The translations under genes were made by a program, and so were the position numbers. Under the pieces are notes generated by a model. That model worked only from the letters and a program-made list of their open reading frames with translations, made no database searches and was not told the origin of the DNA. Of a DNA stretch of 64,000 bases, positions 31,935 through 42,016 are shown one piece after another. The stretch's first letter is position 1; each line of letters opens with the position of its first letter. Source of the stretch: Massilia sp. TS11 (GTDB taxonomy: Bacteria; Pseudomonadota; Gammaproteobacteria; Burkholderiales; Burkholderiaceae_D); NCBI RefSeq assembly GCF_022012445.1, contig NZ_JAKLTS010000005.1:62001-126000 (forward strand), given 5' to 3'.

Positions 31935-34900
31935 ACGCTTTCCTTTCGGTTCAGGAGGTCCTCGACCAAGGCCGCTGCCGCCGGAAAGCGCAGCGTGTCG
32001 ATGGCCTCGGCGATCGCCAGGACGTCCTGGTCCGTATGCTCGGCTGCCAGCGCGGGGCGCAGGGCGGCGAAGACGGCGATCGCTTTCAAGTTACTATTTT
32101 GCAACAAATTAGACAATTTGACCAGTTCTTCATGCAGGTCCTGTGGCGCCGCCGCCGCTGGCCCGAGCGGCTCCGGGCCCAGTCTGGATGCGGCTTCCAG
32201 CACGGGCGCCAGGGCCGCGTCGAGGGCCGCCAGCGGCTCGGCCCAGGCCTGCGCTGTCTGGCCGCGCAGGCAGTCTTCGAGGGCGCGCGCACGCAGCGCC
32301 ACCTCGCTCGCGCCCAGATTGGCGGCCACGCCGCGCAGCCGGTGCAGGGCCTGCAGCGCGCACTCCTGCTCGCCGTGCAGCAGCAGGCCGCGCACGCTGG
32401 CGGTGGTGCTGCCATTGGCGGCGCCGAAGCGGCGCAGCAGGCGGCGCAGGATGTCGACATCGCCGCCGAAGCGCGGCAGCGCGGCGGCCACGTCGATGCC
32501 GGGCAGGGCGGGCAGGTGGGCCACGGGCGCGCCGGGTACGGCCGGCGCCGCCGCCGCGACCTGGGCCTGCAGCACCCGCTGGATGGCGTTGACCAGATCG
32601 TCGACTTCGATCGGCTTGGCGATGTGCTCATTCATGCCGGCGGCGCGCGCCCGCTCGCGGTCGTCGGCCTGCACATTGGCCGTCATGGCCACGATCGGCA
32701 CGGCCAGTCCGCGCGCGCGGATCGCTTGGGCCGCCTCGTAGCCGTTCATCTGCGGCATCTGGATATCCATCAGCACCACGTCGTAGTGGCGCGGCGCGCG
32801 CCCCAGCATGGCGAGCGCCTCGCCGCCATGGCGGGCCAGATCGACCGCGGCGCCGGCATGCAGCAGGATGTAGCTGGCCACTTCCTGGTTGATCTCATTG
32901 TCCTCGACCAGCAGCACGCGCAGGCCCTGCAGGCGCCCGGCCAACGGGGCCGGCACCGGCGGCGCCGGTTCTTCCTCGCCATCGAGCAGCGCCAGCAGAC
33001 CGACGCGCAGGGCCGAGGGCGTGAGCGGCTTGGCGAACACGGCCTCGATCGCCAGCTCGGGCGCCAGCGCTTCCAGCCGCGCGCGCGTCTGTTCGGCTGC
33101 CATCAGGGCCACCGGCAGATGGCGCGCGCCTGCTTCGGCGCGCAGCAGGGCCAGGGTGGCGATGCCGTCCAGGTCCGGCATGGCGGCGTCGAGCAGCACC
33201 AGCGCGCACTGCTGGCCGGCCCGGTCGAGCGCGCGCAGCTGGGCGAGGGCGTCGGCGCCGCCGGTGGCGCTGTGCACCTGCAGGCCCAGATGGCTGGCCG
33301 CGCGCACCAGCGCCTGGCGCGCGCTGGCATTGTCGTCGACGATCAGGATGCAGTGCGGGGCCGGGCGTTGGGCCGGGCGCGCCAGCGGGTCGATCTCGAA
33401 GCAGCAGGTGAAGCGGAAGGTGGAGCCGGCGCCGACCTGGCTCGACAGCCCGAGCGTACCGCCCATCAGCTGGGCCAGATGGCGCGCGATCGCCAGCCCG
33501 AGGCCGGTGCCGCCGTAGCGCCGGCTGGTCGAACTGTCGCCCTGGGTGAAGGCGTCGAACATGCGCTCCTGCCGCTCGGGCGCGATGCCGATGCCGGTGT
33601 CCTGCACGGCGAATTCGAGCAGGGCCTGCTGGCCCGTGACCTCGAGCGCGCGCACGCTCAGCACCACTTCGCCGTGGTCGGTGAACTTGACCGCATTGCC
33701 CATCAGGTTCAGCAGCAGCTGCTCGAGCCGCATCGGGTCGCCCACCAGGCCGGGCGGCACCTCGGGCGCGACGTCGAACACCAGCTCCAGCCCCTTGGTC
33801 CAGGCATTCGCGGCCACCAGCGCGGCGGTATCGGCCAGCACCTGGTCGAGCACGAAGGCGGTGCGTTCGAGTTCGAGCTGGCCGGCTTCGATGCGCGAGA
33901 AGTCCAGCACGTCGTTGACGATGCCGAGCAGCGAATGCGCAGCCAGGCGGATCTTGGCGACGTAGCCGCGCTCGCGCCGCGCCAGCTGGCCCTCTTCGAG
34001 CAGGCGCGCCAGACCCAGAATGGCATTGAGCGGGGTGCGGATTTCGTGGCTCATATTGGCCACGAATTCGCTCTTGGCGCGGTGCGAGGCGAGCAGCGCG
34101 GCCTCGGCCTGCTTGCGCGCCGTGATGTCGCGCACCGTGGCCAGCATCTGCTGGCGGCCGTTGGCCGGAATCAGGGTCAGGCGGATGTCGGCGTCGAACT
34201 CGCTGCCGTCCAGGCGCCGGTGGCGCCATTCGAAGTGGGCGCTGCCGCTGATCTGGGCTTCGGCCATCAGAGTAGCGGCGCGGGGGGCGCTCAGTTGGCC
34301 GTCTGGCTGCGACGCCGGCGACAGGCTGAGCACCGACTGGGTGCGAAGGCAGGCCTGGTCGGGGCAGCCGAACAGCTCGAGCGCGGCCCGGTTGCCGCCT
34401 TCAAAATGCGCATCCAGGCTGGTGATCAGGTGCGCATCGCCGGCCAGTTCGTACAGGGCGCGGAACTGGTTTTCGCTTTCGGCCAGCCGCGCCGCCAGGT
34501 CTTTCTGTTCACTGATATCGACCAGCACCACATTGACCCCGGCGATGCTCTGGTCGATGCCGAAGACCGGGTAGTAGTTGACGATCCAGTGGCGCAGCCG
34601 GCCCGGTTCGGCCGGCGCCGGTACGCTCACCTCGAGGCCGGTGCGCGGCGCGCCGCTGGCCAGCACGGCACGCAGATCGCGTTCCAGCACTTCGCCATCG
34701 GGGCCGAGCACCTCGCTCAGGGTGCGTCCCAGATGCGCCTCGACGCTGTGGCCATTGATGGCGGCCAGATATGCATTGATCTTGACGAAGCGGCCCTGGT
34801 GGTCAAGGTAGGACAGGCCGACCGGCGCGCACGAGAAGATCGCTTCGAGCAGGGAGCTGGAACGCGCCAGCGCCGCCGTGCGTTCGGCCATCAGCAGTTC

Positions 34901-35152
34901 CAGGCTGGCCTTGTCGAAGCGGCGCGTGCCCAGGCGCGCCAGATCGGCCAGTTCGGCCACGCGCATATCGAGCAGGGCGGCGCCGCGCCAGGCCCACAGG
35001 CCGCCCGCCCCCACGGCCAGCAGGCCAAACACGGCGGCCCAGGCGGCGGGCAGAACCAGGGGCAGGAGCAAGGCGGCGCCGGCTGGCAGCAGCACGGCCA
35101 GCAGCAGGCGCTGCGCCTTGAGCGGCGCGGGGGACGTCGAGCGTTGGGGCAC
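31931..35152 (-). CDS. Hybrid sensor histidine kinase (PAS-PAS-HisKA-HATPase-REC-REC-HPt)
   Basis: A 1073-residue membrane-anchored kinase. Two hydrophobic helices lie near residues 15-55 with essentially no periplasmic domain. Two PAS domains follow (~100-225 and ~230-345, '[17 protein letters not shown]', '[13 protein letters not shown]'). HisKA has '[18 protein letters not shown]' (H ~366), and HATPase has '[15 protein letters not shown]', 'DTGIGI' and 'GGTGLGLAI'. Two receivers have phosphoacceptor Asp at ~653 ('[11 protein letters not shown]') and ~794 ('[11 protein letters not shown]'). The C-terminal HPt domain has '[12 protein letters not shown]' (H ~936). This is a complete phosphorelay in one chain, probably ending on the REC-GGDEF protein encoded by the overlapping downstream gene. 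Signal unknown; PAS domains suggest a cytoplasmic cue. Confidence 0.94.
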   Translation of the reverse strand: MPQRSTSPAPLKAQRLLLAVLLPAGAALLLPLVLPAAWAAVFGLLAVGAGGLWAWRGAALLDMRVAELADLARLGTRRFDKASLELLMAERTAALARSSSLLEAIFSCAPVGLSYLDHQGRFVKINAYLAAINGHSVEAHLGRTLSEVLGPDGEVLERDLRAVLASGAPRTGLEVSVPAPAEPGRLRHWIVNYYPVFGIDQSIAGVNVVLVDISEQKDLAARLAESENQFRALYELAGDAHLITSLDAHFEGGNRAALELFGCPDQACLRTQSVLSLSPASQPDGQLSAPRAATLMAEAQISGSAHFEWRHRRLDGSEFDADIRLTLIPANGRQQMLATVRDITARKQAEAALLASHRAKSEFVANMSHEIRTPLNAILGLARLLEEGQLARRERGYVAKIRLAAHSLLGIVNDVLDFSRIEAGQLELERTAFVLDQVLADTAALVAANAWTKGLELVFDVAPEVPPGLVGDPMRLEQLLLNLMGNAVKFTDHGEVVLSVRALEVTGQQALLEFAVQDTGIGIAPERQERMFDAFTQGDSSTSRRYGGTGLGLAIARHLAQLMGGTLGLSSQVGAGSTFRFTCCFEIDPLARPAQRPAPHCILIVDDNASARQALVRAASHLGLQVHSATGGADALAQLRALDRAGQQCALVLLDAAMPDLDGIATLALLRAEAGARHLPVALMAAEQTRARLEALAPELAIEAVFAKPLTPSALRVGLLALLDGEEEPAPPVPAPLAGRLQGLRVLLVEDNEINQEVASYILLHAGAAVDLARHGGEALAMLGRAPRHYDVVLMDIQMPQMNGYEAAQAIRARGLAVPIVAMTANVQADDRERARAAGMNEHIAKPIEVDDLVNAIQRVLQAQVAAAAPAVPGAPVAHLPALPGIDVAAALPRFGGDVDILRRLLRRFGAANGSTTASVRGLLLHGEQECALQALHRLRGVAANLGASEVALRARALEDCLRGQTAQAWAEPLAALDAALAPVLEAASRLGPEPLGPAAAAPQDLHEELVKLSNLLQNSNLKAIAVFAALRPALAAEHTDQDVLAIAEAIDTLRFPAAAALVEDLLNRKESV

Positions 35153-35206
35153 GCCATTCTCCAGACAGGGCGGCGGCCGGACGTGCCGCGCCGGCGCGCG
35201 CCCGGA

Positions 35207-36466
35207 TTAACTGCGGGTGATCGGGGCCGACAAATCTTCGCGCAGCTTGGTGTGCTTGGCAAGCTCCAGTTTGGCGATGGCATTGCGGTGCACTTCGTCC
35301 GGGCCGTCGGCCAGGCGCAGGGTGCGGTTGCCGGCCCACTGGTAGGCGAGCGGGAAGTCCTCGGACACGCCGCCCGCACCATGCGCCTGGATCGCCCAGT
35401 CGAGCACCTGTTGGGCCACGCTCGGCGCCAGCACCTTGATCATCGCGATCTCGGCTTGCGCCACCTTGTTCCCGACCGTGTCCATCATGTAGGCGGCCTT
35501 CAGCGTCAACAGACGGGCGCAGTCGATGCGGATGCGCGCTTCGGCGATCCGTTCGCGCCACACGCCTTGCTCGGAGATTTTGCGGCCGAAAGCCACACGC
35601 GCGTCGAGCCGTTTGCACATCAGCTCCAGCGCCCGTTCGGCCACGCCGATCGCGCGCATGCAGTGGTGGATGCGGCCCGGGCCGAGGCGGCCCTGGGCGA
35701 TTTCGAAGCCGCGTCCCTCGCCGAGCAGGATGTTCGCCGCTGGCACGCGCACATTCTCGAACAGGATTTCGCAGTGCCCGTGCGGCGCGTCGTCGTAGCC
35801 GAAGACGGGCAGCGGGCGCTTGATCGTGATGCCCGGCGTGGCGGCATCGACCAGGATCATCGACTGCTGCACATGGCGCGCCGCGTGCGGATCGGTTTTG
35901 CCCATCACGATAAACAGCTTGCAGCGCGGGTCGCCGGCGCCCGAGATCCACCATTTGCGGCCGTTGATCACATAGCTGTCGCCATCGCGCTCGATGCGGG
36001 TGGCGATATTGGTGGCGTCGCTCGAGGCCACCTCGGGTTCGGTCATCGCAAACGCCGAACGGATCGCGCCGCGCAGCAGCGGCTCCAGCCACTGCGCCTT
36101 CTGCGCTTCGGTGCCGTAGCGTTCGAGCGTCTCCATATTGCCGGTGTCCGGGGCCGAGCAGTTGAAGACTTCCGGCGCCCAGGGCACGCGCCCCATGATC
36201 TCGCACAGCGGCGCGTAGTCGGTATTCGACAGGCCCTCGGGCGCGCGCGCCGATTTGGGCAGGAACAGATTCCACAGCCCGGCCTCGCGCGCCAGCGGCT
36301 TCAGAGCTTCGATCAATTCGGTCGGAATCCAGCGGTCGCCTTTCTCCACCCCATTGCGGTTGACCTCCGCGTAGAAGGCGTTTTCGTTCGGGTAGATGTG
36401 CGCGTCCATGAAGGCCAGCAGGCGCGCCTGCAGATCCTTGCAGCGCGGGGAGTAGTCGAAATCCAT
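35207..36466 (-). CDS. Acyl-CoA dehydrogenase (ACAD10/11-LvaC type)
   Basis: A 419-residue FAD-dependent acyl-CoA dehydrogenase: '[20 protein letters not shown]' (FAD/substrate loop), '[20 protein letters not shown]', '[20 protein letters not shown]' and '[20 protein letters not shown]' near the C-terminus. The 'RIHHCMR' segment, the long N-terminus and the adjacent APH-type kinase gene (9 nt upstream) resemble the ACAD10/ACAD11 group, in which a kinase phosphorylates a 4-hydroxyacyl-CoA that the dehydrogenase partner then processes, as in the levulinate (Lva) pathway of Pseudomonas. Whether it acts on hydroxylated or ordinary acyl-CoA is not decidable here. Confidence 0.9.
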   Translation of the reverse strand: MDFDYSPRCKDLQARLLAFMDAHIYPNENAFYAEVNRNGVEKGDRWIPTELIEALKPLAREAGLWNLFLPKSARAPEGLSNTDYAPLCEIMGRVPWAPEVFNCSAPDTGNMETLERYGTEAQKAQWLEPLLRGAIRSAFAMTEPEVASSDATNIATRIERDGDSYVINGRKWWISGAGDPRCKLFIVMGKTDPHAARHVQQSMILVDAATPGITIKRPLPVFGYDDAPHGHCEILFENVRVPAANILLGEGRGFEIAQGRLGPGRIHHCMRAIGVAERALELMCKRLDARVAFGRKISEQGVWRERIAEARIRIDCARLLTLKAAYMMDTVGNKVAQAEIAMIKVLAPSVAQQVLDWAIQAHGAGGVSEDFPLAYQWAGNRTLRLADGPDEVHRNAIAKLELAKHTKLREDLSAPITRS

Positions 36467-36475
36467 GATCGGTCC

Positions 36476-37540
36476 TTATTGATTTTGCAGAGCGTAGTGC
36501 CAGCCCAGTTGCGCCATCGGGCGCGCCATGCGGCCGTTTTCCAGGGCCTGGGCGCTGGAAGCGGTGCCATCGACATAGCGCTTCATGATCCCCTGCATGA
36601 TGCCGGCCAGGCGGAACATGTTGTAGGCGAGGTAGAAATTGAAGTCTTCGGCACGGATGGTCTTGCCCGTGCGTTCGCAGTAGCGGTCGATATAGGCCTG
36701 CTGGCTCGGGATGCCGAGCGCTGCCAGGTCCAGGCCCTTAATGCCGCGGAACTTGCCGGGCTCGATATGCCAGCTCATGCAGTGGTAGGAGAAATCGGCA
36801 GCCGGGTGGCCGAGGGTCGACAGTTCCCAGTCGAGCACAGCCAGGATGCGCGGCTCGGTCGGATGGAAGATCAGGTTGTCCATGCGGAAGTCGCCGTGCA
36901 CGATGGCGGTGTCGTCGCCGGCCGGAATATGCTGAGGCAGCCAGGCGATCAGCGCGTCCATCTCGGGAATCGACTCGGTCTGCGAGGCCAGGTACTGCTT
37001 GGTCCAGCGCTCGATCTGGCGCGCGAAATAGTTGCCCGGCTTGCCATAGTCGGCCAGACCGATACCCGCGTAGTCGACCGTGTGGAGCAGGGCGATCACG
37101 CGGTTCATTTCGTCGTAGATGGCGGCGCGCTCGGCCGGGGTCATGCCCGGCAGCGACTGGTCCCACAGCACCCGGCCGGGAATGAATTCCATCAGGTAGA
37201 AGGCGCGCCCGATCACGGCCTCATCGAGACAAAGGGCGTACTGGCGCGGTGCCGGAAAGCCAGACTGCTGAAGCGCATCCATGACGCGGAATTCACGGTC
37301 GATCGCATGGGCCGAGGGAAGCAGCTTAGCGGCCGGACCGGGCTTGGTGCGCAGCACATACTGGCCCGAGGGCGCCGTCAGCTTGAAGGTCGGGTTCGAT
37401 TGCCCGCCTTTGAATTGCTCCACCTGCAAGGCCCCGCCTTGATAGCCGGCCACATGCTGGGCCAGCCAGGCGTCGAGCGCCACGACATCGAACTTCTGGC
37501 GCTCGGACACCGCCTTGGTGCCAATGAATTCTTCAAACAT
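36476..37540 (-). CDS. APH-type phosphotransferase (LvaA / ACAD10-11 kinase-like)
   Basis: A 354-residue kinase of the aminoglycoside-phosphotransferase fold. It has a nucleotide-binding N-lobe ('QFKGGQSNPTFKLTAPSGQY', 'YVLRTKPG'), the catalytic Brenner motif 'VHGDFRMDNLIFH' and the metal motif 'AVLDWELSTLGHP'. 'SNPTF.L' and 'FYLMEFIPGRVLWDQSLPG' are characteristic of the subgroup that pairs with acyl-CoA dehydrogenases, not of antibiotic resistance. It is the first gene of a two-gene operon with the dehydrogenase, so it probably phosphorylates a hydroxyacyl-CoA intermediate (inference from LvaA and human ACAD10/11). Confidence 0.88.
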   Translation of the reverse strand: MFEEFIGTKAVSERQKFDVVALDAWLAQHVAGYQGGALQVEQFKGGQSNPTFKLTAPSGQYVLRTKPGPAAKLLPSAHAIDREFRVMDALQQSGFPAPRQYALCLDEAVIGRAFYLMEFIPGRVLWDQSLPGMTPAERAAIYDEMNRVIALLHTVDYAGIGLADYGKPGNYFARQIERWTKQYLASQTESIPEMDALIAWLPQHIPAGDDTAIVHGDFRMDNLIFHPTEPRILAVLDWELSTLGHPAADFSYHCMSWHIEPGKFRGIKGLDLAALGIPSQQAYIDRYCERTGKTIRAEDFNFYLAYNMFRLAGIMQGIMKRYVDGTASSAQALENGRMARPMAQLGWHYALQNQ

Positions 37541-37634
37541 CCGCTGTCTCCCGAGAAGGTCTCCAGCGATTCTAGCTCAAAAAATAGAACGAGTGTTCGT
37601 TTATTCGCGCATCGGCCTCGGAATGTCGGCGAAG

Positions 37635-37693
37635 AAAAAATGGGGGCAGACCCCATTTTTCCGGCCAGCTAAATGGGGTCTGACCCCGATTTT
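37635..37693. repeat. Pair of GGGGTC(A/T)GACCCC-type palindromes
   Basis: Cores at 37642-37654 (gggggcagacccc, one substitution) and 37675-37687 (ggggtctgacccc, exact) inside A/T tracts. They lie between the APH-type kinase and the histidine phosphatase. The second unit overlaps the 3' end of the phosphatase gene and supplies its last six codons. Confidence 0.85.
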
Positions 37694-38409
37694 GCTTGGC
37701 GGGAAAGGATGTATTGTTCGTACAATTTTTCCATGGTGGTGTGGCGCGCATCTTGTTGCAGGGGCAGCGGGGGCGCGTAGTTGGTGAAACGCACCACCCA
37801 GTCGCCGGGCGCGCTGCCGACGTCGAGCGCGTTGATGCAGCCGGCCGTCTGCGCCAGGCCGCCCAGGAACAGGCGCTGGCCGGTCAGGGCCAGCGACAGA
37901 ATCGCGCGGTTGACGCCGCCGTGCAGGACCAGCAGCACGGTGTCCCAGTCGGGGTCGGCGCGCAGGCGCGCCAGCGCAGGGTGGACGCGGTCGAGCAGCG
38001 CGCCGATGCTCTCGCCGCCGAGAAAACGGCTGTGCTCGGGCACGAGGCCGTCGAAGGCGCCCGTGAAGGCGGCGCGCAGCTCGGCGTCGGGAATCTGCGA
38101 CAGGCGGCCGCCACGCAGCTCCTGCAGCTCTTCCCAGACCTCGGGCGTGATCGCCTGGCCGGTCTCGGCCAGTACGCGCGCTGCCGTTTCCACCGTGCGC
38201 GGCAGGCCGGACACGATCACGCGGTCAAAGCGCAAGCCGGCCGCGACAAAGGCCTGGCCGGCCGCCGTGGCCTGAGCACGTCCGGCCGCATTCAAAGGAA
38301 CGGTTTCCGGAAGATGGGGCTTTCCGTTATCATCGAAATAAGTAACGCTTCCGTGACGCATCAAATAGATGCGCCGGCGTTGCGGGGAGCAGGGGGAGGG
38401 GAAGTTCAT
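37669..38409 (-). CDS. Histidine phosphatase superfamily protein
   Basis: A 246-residue phosphoglycerate-mutase-like phosphatase. The catalytic 'LMRHGSVTY' gives the phospho-accepting His at residue 19 with Arg18. The second half of the pocket is seen in 'VIVSGLPRTVETA', Glu in 'EELQELRGG' and 'LVLHGGVNRAIL' (second His). The substrate cannot be named. The last residues, 'SGSDPI', are encoded by a copy of the intergenic palindrome, and the stop codon lies at its edge; the native tail was probably replaced when the repeat arrived. It is divergent from mshE and may or may not share an operon with the acyl-CoA dehydrogenase pair upstream. Confidence 0.87.
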   Translation of the reverse strand: MNFPSPCSPQRRRIYLMRHGSVTYFDDNGKPHLPETVPLNAAGRAQATAAGQAFVAAGLRFDRVIVSGLPRTVETAARVLAETGQAITPEVWEELQELRGGRLSQIPDAELRAAFTGAFDGLVPEHSRFLGGESIGALLDRVHPALARLRADPDWDTVLLVLHGGVNRAILSLALTGQRLFLGGLAQTAGCINALDVGSAPGDWVVRFTNYAPPLPLQQDARHTTMEKLYEQYILSRQAKSGSDPI

Positions 38410-38493
38410 GCCGGCAGTCTAGCGGAATTTCCCTGTGCCCTGAGGTTTCTAGCATAAAATGCGCGCTGGTGCGCTCAAGTGTTAAGGGAAGTC

Positions 38494-40197
38494 ATGGCAA
38501 GGCCAGAAAAAGTCCGTCTCGGCGAGATTCTTGTTCAACAGAAACTACTGACCGAAGCGCAGCTGATGCAGGCGCTGGCCGATCAGAAGAAGACGGGCCG
38601 CAAGCTGGGCCGGGTGTTCGTCGAAAACGGCTTTGTCACCGAAGAGCAGATTTCGGGCGCCCTGGCCAAACAGCTGGCCATTCCCTACATCAACCTCAAG
38701 TTCTACAACATCGTGCCGGAAATCGCGCGCCAACTGCCGGAAACGGCCGCGCGCCGCTTCCGCGCCCTGGCGCTGGAAGACCGGAACGGCACTTTGCTGA
38801 TCGGTCTGTCCGACCCGACCGACCTGTTCGCCTACGACGAGATTTCGCGCCTGTGCCGCAAGCCGATCGAACTGGCCGTGGTCAACGAGTCGGAAGTGCT
38901 GCAGGCGATCGACCGCCTGTACCGGCGCACGGAGGAAATCACCGACCTCGCCAAGGAAGTCGAATCCGACCTCGGCGATTACGTCGACTTCGGAGCGCTG
39001 GCCGCGGCCAATCCGAACCTGGAAGAAGCGCCGATTGTGAAGCTGCTGCAATCGGTGTTCGAGGATGCCACCCAGGTGCGCGCCTCCGACATCCACATCG
39101 AGCCGCAGGAAACCCGGCTGCAGATCCGCTTCCGTATCGACGGCGTGCTGCACCTGCAGACCGAAGCCGATATCCGTGTGGCCACGCCGCTGGCCCTGCG
39201 TCTGAAGCTGATGTCCGACCTCGACATTTCGGAAAAGCGCCTGCCGCAGGACGGCCGCTTCGCGATCAAGGTGAAGAACCAGCGTATCGACGTGCGTATC
39301 TCGACCATGCCGACCCAGTACGGCGAATCGATCGTCATGCGTCTGCTCAATCAGGGCGGGGTGATGCTCAAGCTCGACGCGATCGGCATGCCGCCCGAAC
39401 TGGTCGATCGCTTCCGCTCGATCATCAATCGCCCGAATGGCCTGGTGCTGGTGACGGGGCCGACCGGTTCCGGTAAGACCACCACGCTCTACTCGGCGCT
39501 GGCGGAACTGAATTCGGTCGAGACCAAGCTGATCACGGTGGAGGACCCGGTCGAATACCGTCTGCCCGGCATCAACCAGGTGCAGGTCAACGAGAAGATC
39601 GACCTGACCTTCGCCAAGGTGCTGCGCTCGGCCCTGCGTCAGGACCCGGACGTGGTGCTGGTCGGTGAGATGCGTGACCAGGAAACGGCGCAGATCGGTC
39701 TGCGCGCCGCCATGACCGGCCACTTGGTGCTGTCGACCCTGCACACGAACGATGCGGCCAGTACCCCGCTGCGTCTGATGGACATGGGCGTGCCGCGCTA
39801 CATGGTCGGTTCCTCGCTGCAGGCCGTGCTGGCCCAGCGTCTGGTGCGCGTGATCTGCGAAAGCTGCATCCAGCCCTACACGCCCAGCCCGCACGAGGCC
39901 GAATGGCTGACCGCCGAGCTGCACAACACGGTCGACCAGCACCAGTTCTTCAGTGGGCGCGGCTGCTCGCACTGCAATGGCCTCGGTTACCGCGGCCGGA
40001 CCGGCGTGTATGAGATGCTGGAAATGACGCGCCCCGTGGTGGACGCCTCGAATGCCGAAGACCCCAATGTCTTCCTGCATGCGGCCCACCAGCAGATGGC
40101 CGGCAACACGCTGCGCCGCCATGCAGTCAAGCTGGCCATGGCCGGACGCACGACGATTTCTGAAGCCATGCGCATCAGTAACCAGCTCGAGGATTAA
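38494..40197 (+). CDS. mshE: MSHA pilus assembly ATPase MshE (GspE/PilB family)
   Basis: A 567-residue hexameric extension ATPase for the MSHA pilus, cytoplasmic at the inner membrane. The N-terminal MshEN region contains the repeated RLG...L pattern ('VRLGEILVQQKLLTEAQLMQ', 'KLGRVFVENGFVTEEQ'), known in Vibrio MshE to bind c-di-GMP. The GspE core has Walker A 'GPTGSGKTTT' (~322-331), Asp box and Walker B 'VVLVGEMRDQET', and a CxxC zinc motif ('CESC', 'CSHC'). ATG at 38494 follows aagggaag. It opens the MSHA locus, 2 nt before mshG. A TAAAAT (38455-38460) may be its -10 element. Confidence 0.95.
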   Translation: MARPEKVRLGEILVQQKLLTEAQLMQALADQKKTGRKLGRVFVENGFVTEEQISGALAKQLAIPYINLKFYNIVPEIARQLPETAARRFRALALEDRNGTLLIGLSDPTDLFAYDEISRLCRKPIELAVVNESEVLQAIDRLYRRTEEITDLAKEVESDLGDYVDFGALAAANPNLEEAPIVKLLQSVFEDATQVRASDIHIEPQETRLQIRFRIDGVLHLQTEADIRVATPLALRLKLMSDLDISEKRLPQDGRFAIKVKNQRIDVRISTMPTQYGESIVMRLLNQGGVMLKLDAIGMPPELVDRFRSIINRPNGLVLVTGPTGSGKTTTLYSALAELNSVETKLITVEDPVEYRLPGINQVQVNEKIDLTFAKVLRSALRQDPDVVLVGEMRDQETAQIGLRAAMTGHLVLSTLHTNDAASTPLRLMDMGVPRYMVGSSLQAVLAQRLVRVICESCIQPYTPSPHEAEWLTAELHNTVDQHQFFSGRGCSHCNGLGYRGRTGVYEMLEMTRPVVDASNAEDPNVFLHAAHQQMAGNTLRRHAVKLAMAGRTTISEAMRISNQLED

Positions 40198-40199
40198 TC

Positions 40200-41432
40200 G
40201 TGGCCTTTTTTGCCTACAAGGGGCGCGATGCCAAGGGCGCGGTCGCCACCGGCGTGATTGAGGCGGCCGACCCGAATGCCGTGGCCGAGCAATTGTTCCG
40301 AAACGGCATCACGCCGGTCGAGATTGCGGAAACCAACAAAGGCGCACCCAAGGCTAAGGTCAACTGGATCGAACTGCTGACCGCGCGCAAAATCACGAGC
40401 GTCGACGTGCAGCTGTTCAGCCGCCAGATGTACACGCTGCTCAAATCCGGGGTGCCCATCATGCGCGGCCTGGCGGGCCTGCAGGAATCGGCCATCAACA
40501 AGAGTTTTGCCAAGATCATCAAGGACCTGCGCGAATCGCTCGACCAGGGCCGCGAACTGTCGCTATCGATGCGGCGCCATCCGCAGGCCTTCGATAATTT
40601 CTATCTCGCTATGATTCGCGTCGGCGAACTGACCGGCCGGCTCGAAGAAGTCTTCCTGCGTCTCAACGACCACCTGGAGTTTGACCGGGAAATGCGCAAC
40701 CGTGTGAAAAGCGCCACGCGCTACCCGACCTTCGTGATCTCGGCCATGGTGCTGGCGATCTTTGTGGTGAACATCTTTGTGATACCTAAGTTCGTCAAAG
40801 TGTTCGAAGCCTTCCATGCGGAATTGCCGTTCATGACGCGCTTCTTGATCGGTCTGTCCAATTTCACCGTGCAGTGGTGGCCGGTCATCATCTTTGTCGG
40901 CGTGGCCAGTGTGTTCGGGGTGCGCTCCTACATCCGCACGCCCGAGGGCAGGCTTGCCTTTGACAAGTGGAAACTCAAATTTCCCATTGCCGGAAAGATT
41001 ATCCAAAAAGGCACGATGGCCCGCTTCGCACGCAGCTTTGCCTTGGCCAGCCGCAGCGGTGTGCCCATCGTCCAGGCCCTTACGGTGGTCTCACAAACGG
41101 TGGATAATGCATTTCTAGCAGGCAAGGTCGAAAAAATGCGCGACGGCGTCGAGCGCGGCGAGAGCATTTTGCGGACCGCCGCGGCGGCCAATGTGTTCAC
41201 CCCGATTGTGCTGCAGATGATCGCCGTTGGCGAAGAATCGGGCTCGCTTGACGACCTGATGGACGAAATTGCCGAAATGTACGAGCGCGAAGTCGACTAC
41301 GAATTGAAGACTTTATCGCAACAGATTGAGCCGATTCTGATCGTTTTCCTCGGGATTATGATTCTCGTCTTGGCCATGGGCATCTTCTTGCCGATCTGGG
41401 ATTTGGGCAAAGCAGCAATGAAACATAATTAA
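40200..41432 (+). CDS. mshG: MSHA platform protein MshG (GspF/PilC family)
   Basis: A 410-residue inner-membrane platform protein. It has two GspF domains (residues ~65-190 and ~270-395) and three hydrophobic helices (~175-200, ~220-240, ~375-400). Family motifs are 'FSRQMYTLLKSGVPIMRGL' and 'FARSFALASRSGVPIVQAL'. It connects the MshE ATPase to the growing pilus. The N-terminal 'FAYKGRDAKGAVATGVIEA' matches PilC/GspF starts. Start codon GTG at 40200 lies 2 nt after mshE, so the pair is tightly coupled. Confidence 0.94.
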   Translation: MAFFAYKGRDAKGAVATGVIEAADPNAVAEQLFRNGITPVEIAETNKGAPKAKVNWIELLTARKITSVDVQLFSRQMYTLLKSGVPIMRGLAGLQESAINKSFAKIIKDLRESLDQGRELSLSMRRHPQAFDNFYLAMIRVGELTGRLEEVFLRLNDHLEFDREMRNRVKSATRYPTFVISAMVLAIFVVNIFVIPKFVKVFEAFHAELPFMTRFLIGLSNFTVQWWPVIIFVGVASVFGVRSYIRTPEGRLAFDKWKLKFPIAGKIIQKGTMARFARSFALASRSGVPIVQALTVVSQTVDNAFLAGKVEKMRDGVERGESILRTAAAANVFTPIVLQMIAVGEESGSLDDLMDEIAEMYEREVDYELKTLSQQIEPILIVFLGIMILVLAMGIFLPIWDLGKAAMKHN

Positions 41433-41435
41433 TAA

Positions 41436-41954
41436 ATGTTGCGTAAACACTACAAACATTGTCAATATCGCCAGCGCGGATTTTCCCTGTTCGAGCTGGC
41501 GATGGTGGTCATTGTGGTGGCCCTGTTGGGCGGCGCATTATTGAACAGGGTCGAGTACTACCAGGAGCAAGCCGAGCTCACCGCACGCGACCAGATTCTG
41601 GCCAATGTGCAGGCGGCGCTCACGCTGAAACTGGCTTCAGTACTGGTGAAAGGGCAGGACAAGCAGCTCGAATCGCTGGAGCGCGACAACCCGGTCGAGC
41701 TGCTGGCCAAGAAGCCGTCCAACTATGTGGGTGAGTACTTTGCGCCCAAGCTGGAAGACATCGAGCCGGGCTCCTGGTACTTCGATAAAAAAGACCACAA
41801 GCTTGTGTATTTTCCAAACCACACAAGAAATTTAAGAAATCCTTACGAAAACTTAATCAAATTTAAAGTAAAATTGCTTCGTGCACAGGATCAAAACGCC
41901 GGTATAATCGAAGGCGTGGTCATAGAGCAAGTGCCTGTGCCTCGTAAATCTTGA
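41436..41954 (+). CDS. Type IV pseudopilin-like protein (MshF position)
   Basis: A 172-residue protein with an N-terminal class III signal: basic leader and '[20 protein letters not shown]' with Gly-Phe at the processing site and Glu at +5, so it should be cleaved by prepilin peptidase. The rest is hydrophilic, with no disulfide pair. It starts 3 nt after mshG and precedes mshA, the place of mshF/mshB in Vibrio and Shewanella, but I cannot assign which. The 3' quarter of the gene (41821-41880) is strikingly AT-rich for this chromosome and includes a probable promoter for mshA, so DNA function may limit codon choice there. Confidence 0.75.
   Translation: MLRKHYKHCQYRQRGFSLFELAMVVIVVALLGGALLNRVEYYQEQAELTARDQILANVQAALTLKLASVLVKGQDKQLESLERDNPVELLAKKPSNYVGEYFAPKLEDIEPGSWYFDKKDHKLVYFPNHTRNLRNPYENLIKFKVKLLRAQDQNAGIIEGVVIEQVPVPRKS
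41821..41908 (+). promoter_or_regulatory. Probable promoter of the major pilin gene, inside the upstream gene
   Basis: An exact TATAAT at 41903-41908 with a weak -35 (GTGCAC, 41881-41886, 16-nt spacer) and a ~60-nt A/T-rich stretch directly upstream (41821-41880) that could act as an UP element. It lies within the last coding part of the pseudopilin gene, ~110 nt before mshA. With the terminator after mshA this would make the pilin a separately expressed unit. Confidence 0.5.
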
Positions 41955-42016
41955 TAACGAGGAGCCGTTGGGTCCAGACTGGTGCGGACTTCTCAATTTT
42001 GTTCGGAGAAATCGAA

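Noticed and set aside
36476..37540. Aminoglycoside resistance phosphotransferase
   Set aside because: Subgroup motifs and the acyl-CoA dehydrogenase partner point to lipid or hydroxy-acid metabolism.
32036..37672. A 1878-codon open frame on the plus strand opposite the hybrid kinase and acyl-CoA dehydrogenase genes
   Set aside because: It is antisense to three well-recognised genes, has low-complexity His/Gln/Arg/Ala composition and no domain; a GC-rich shadow frame.
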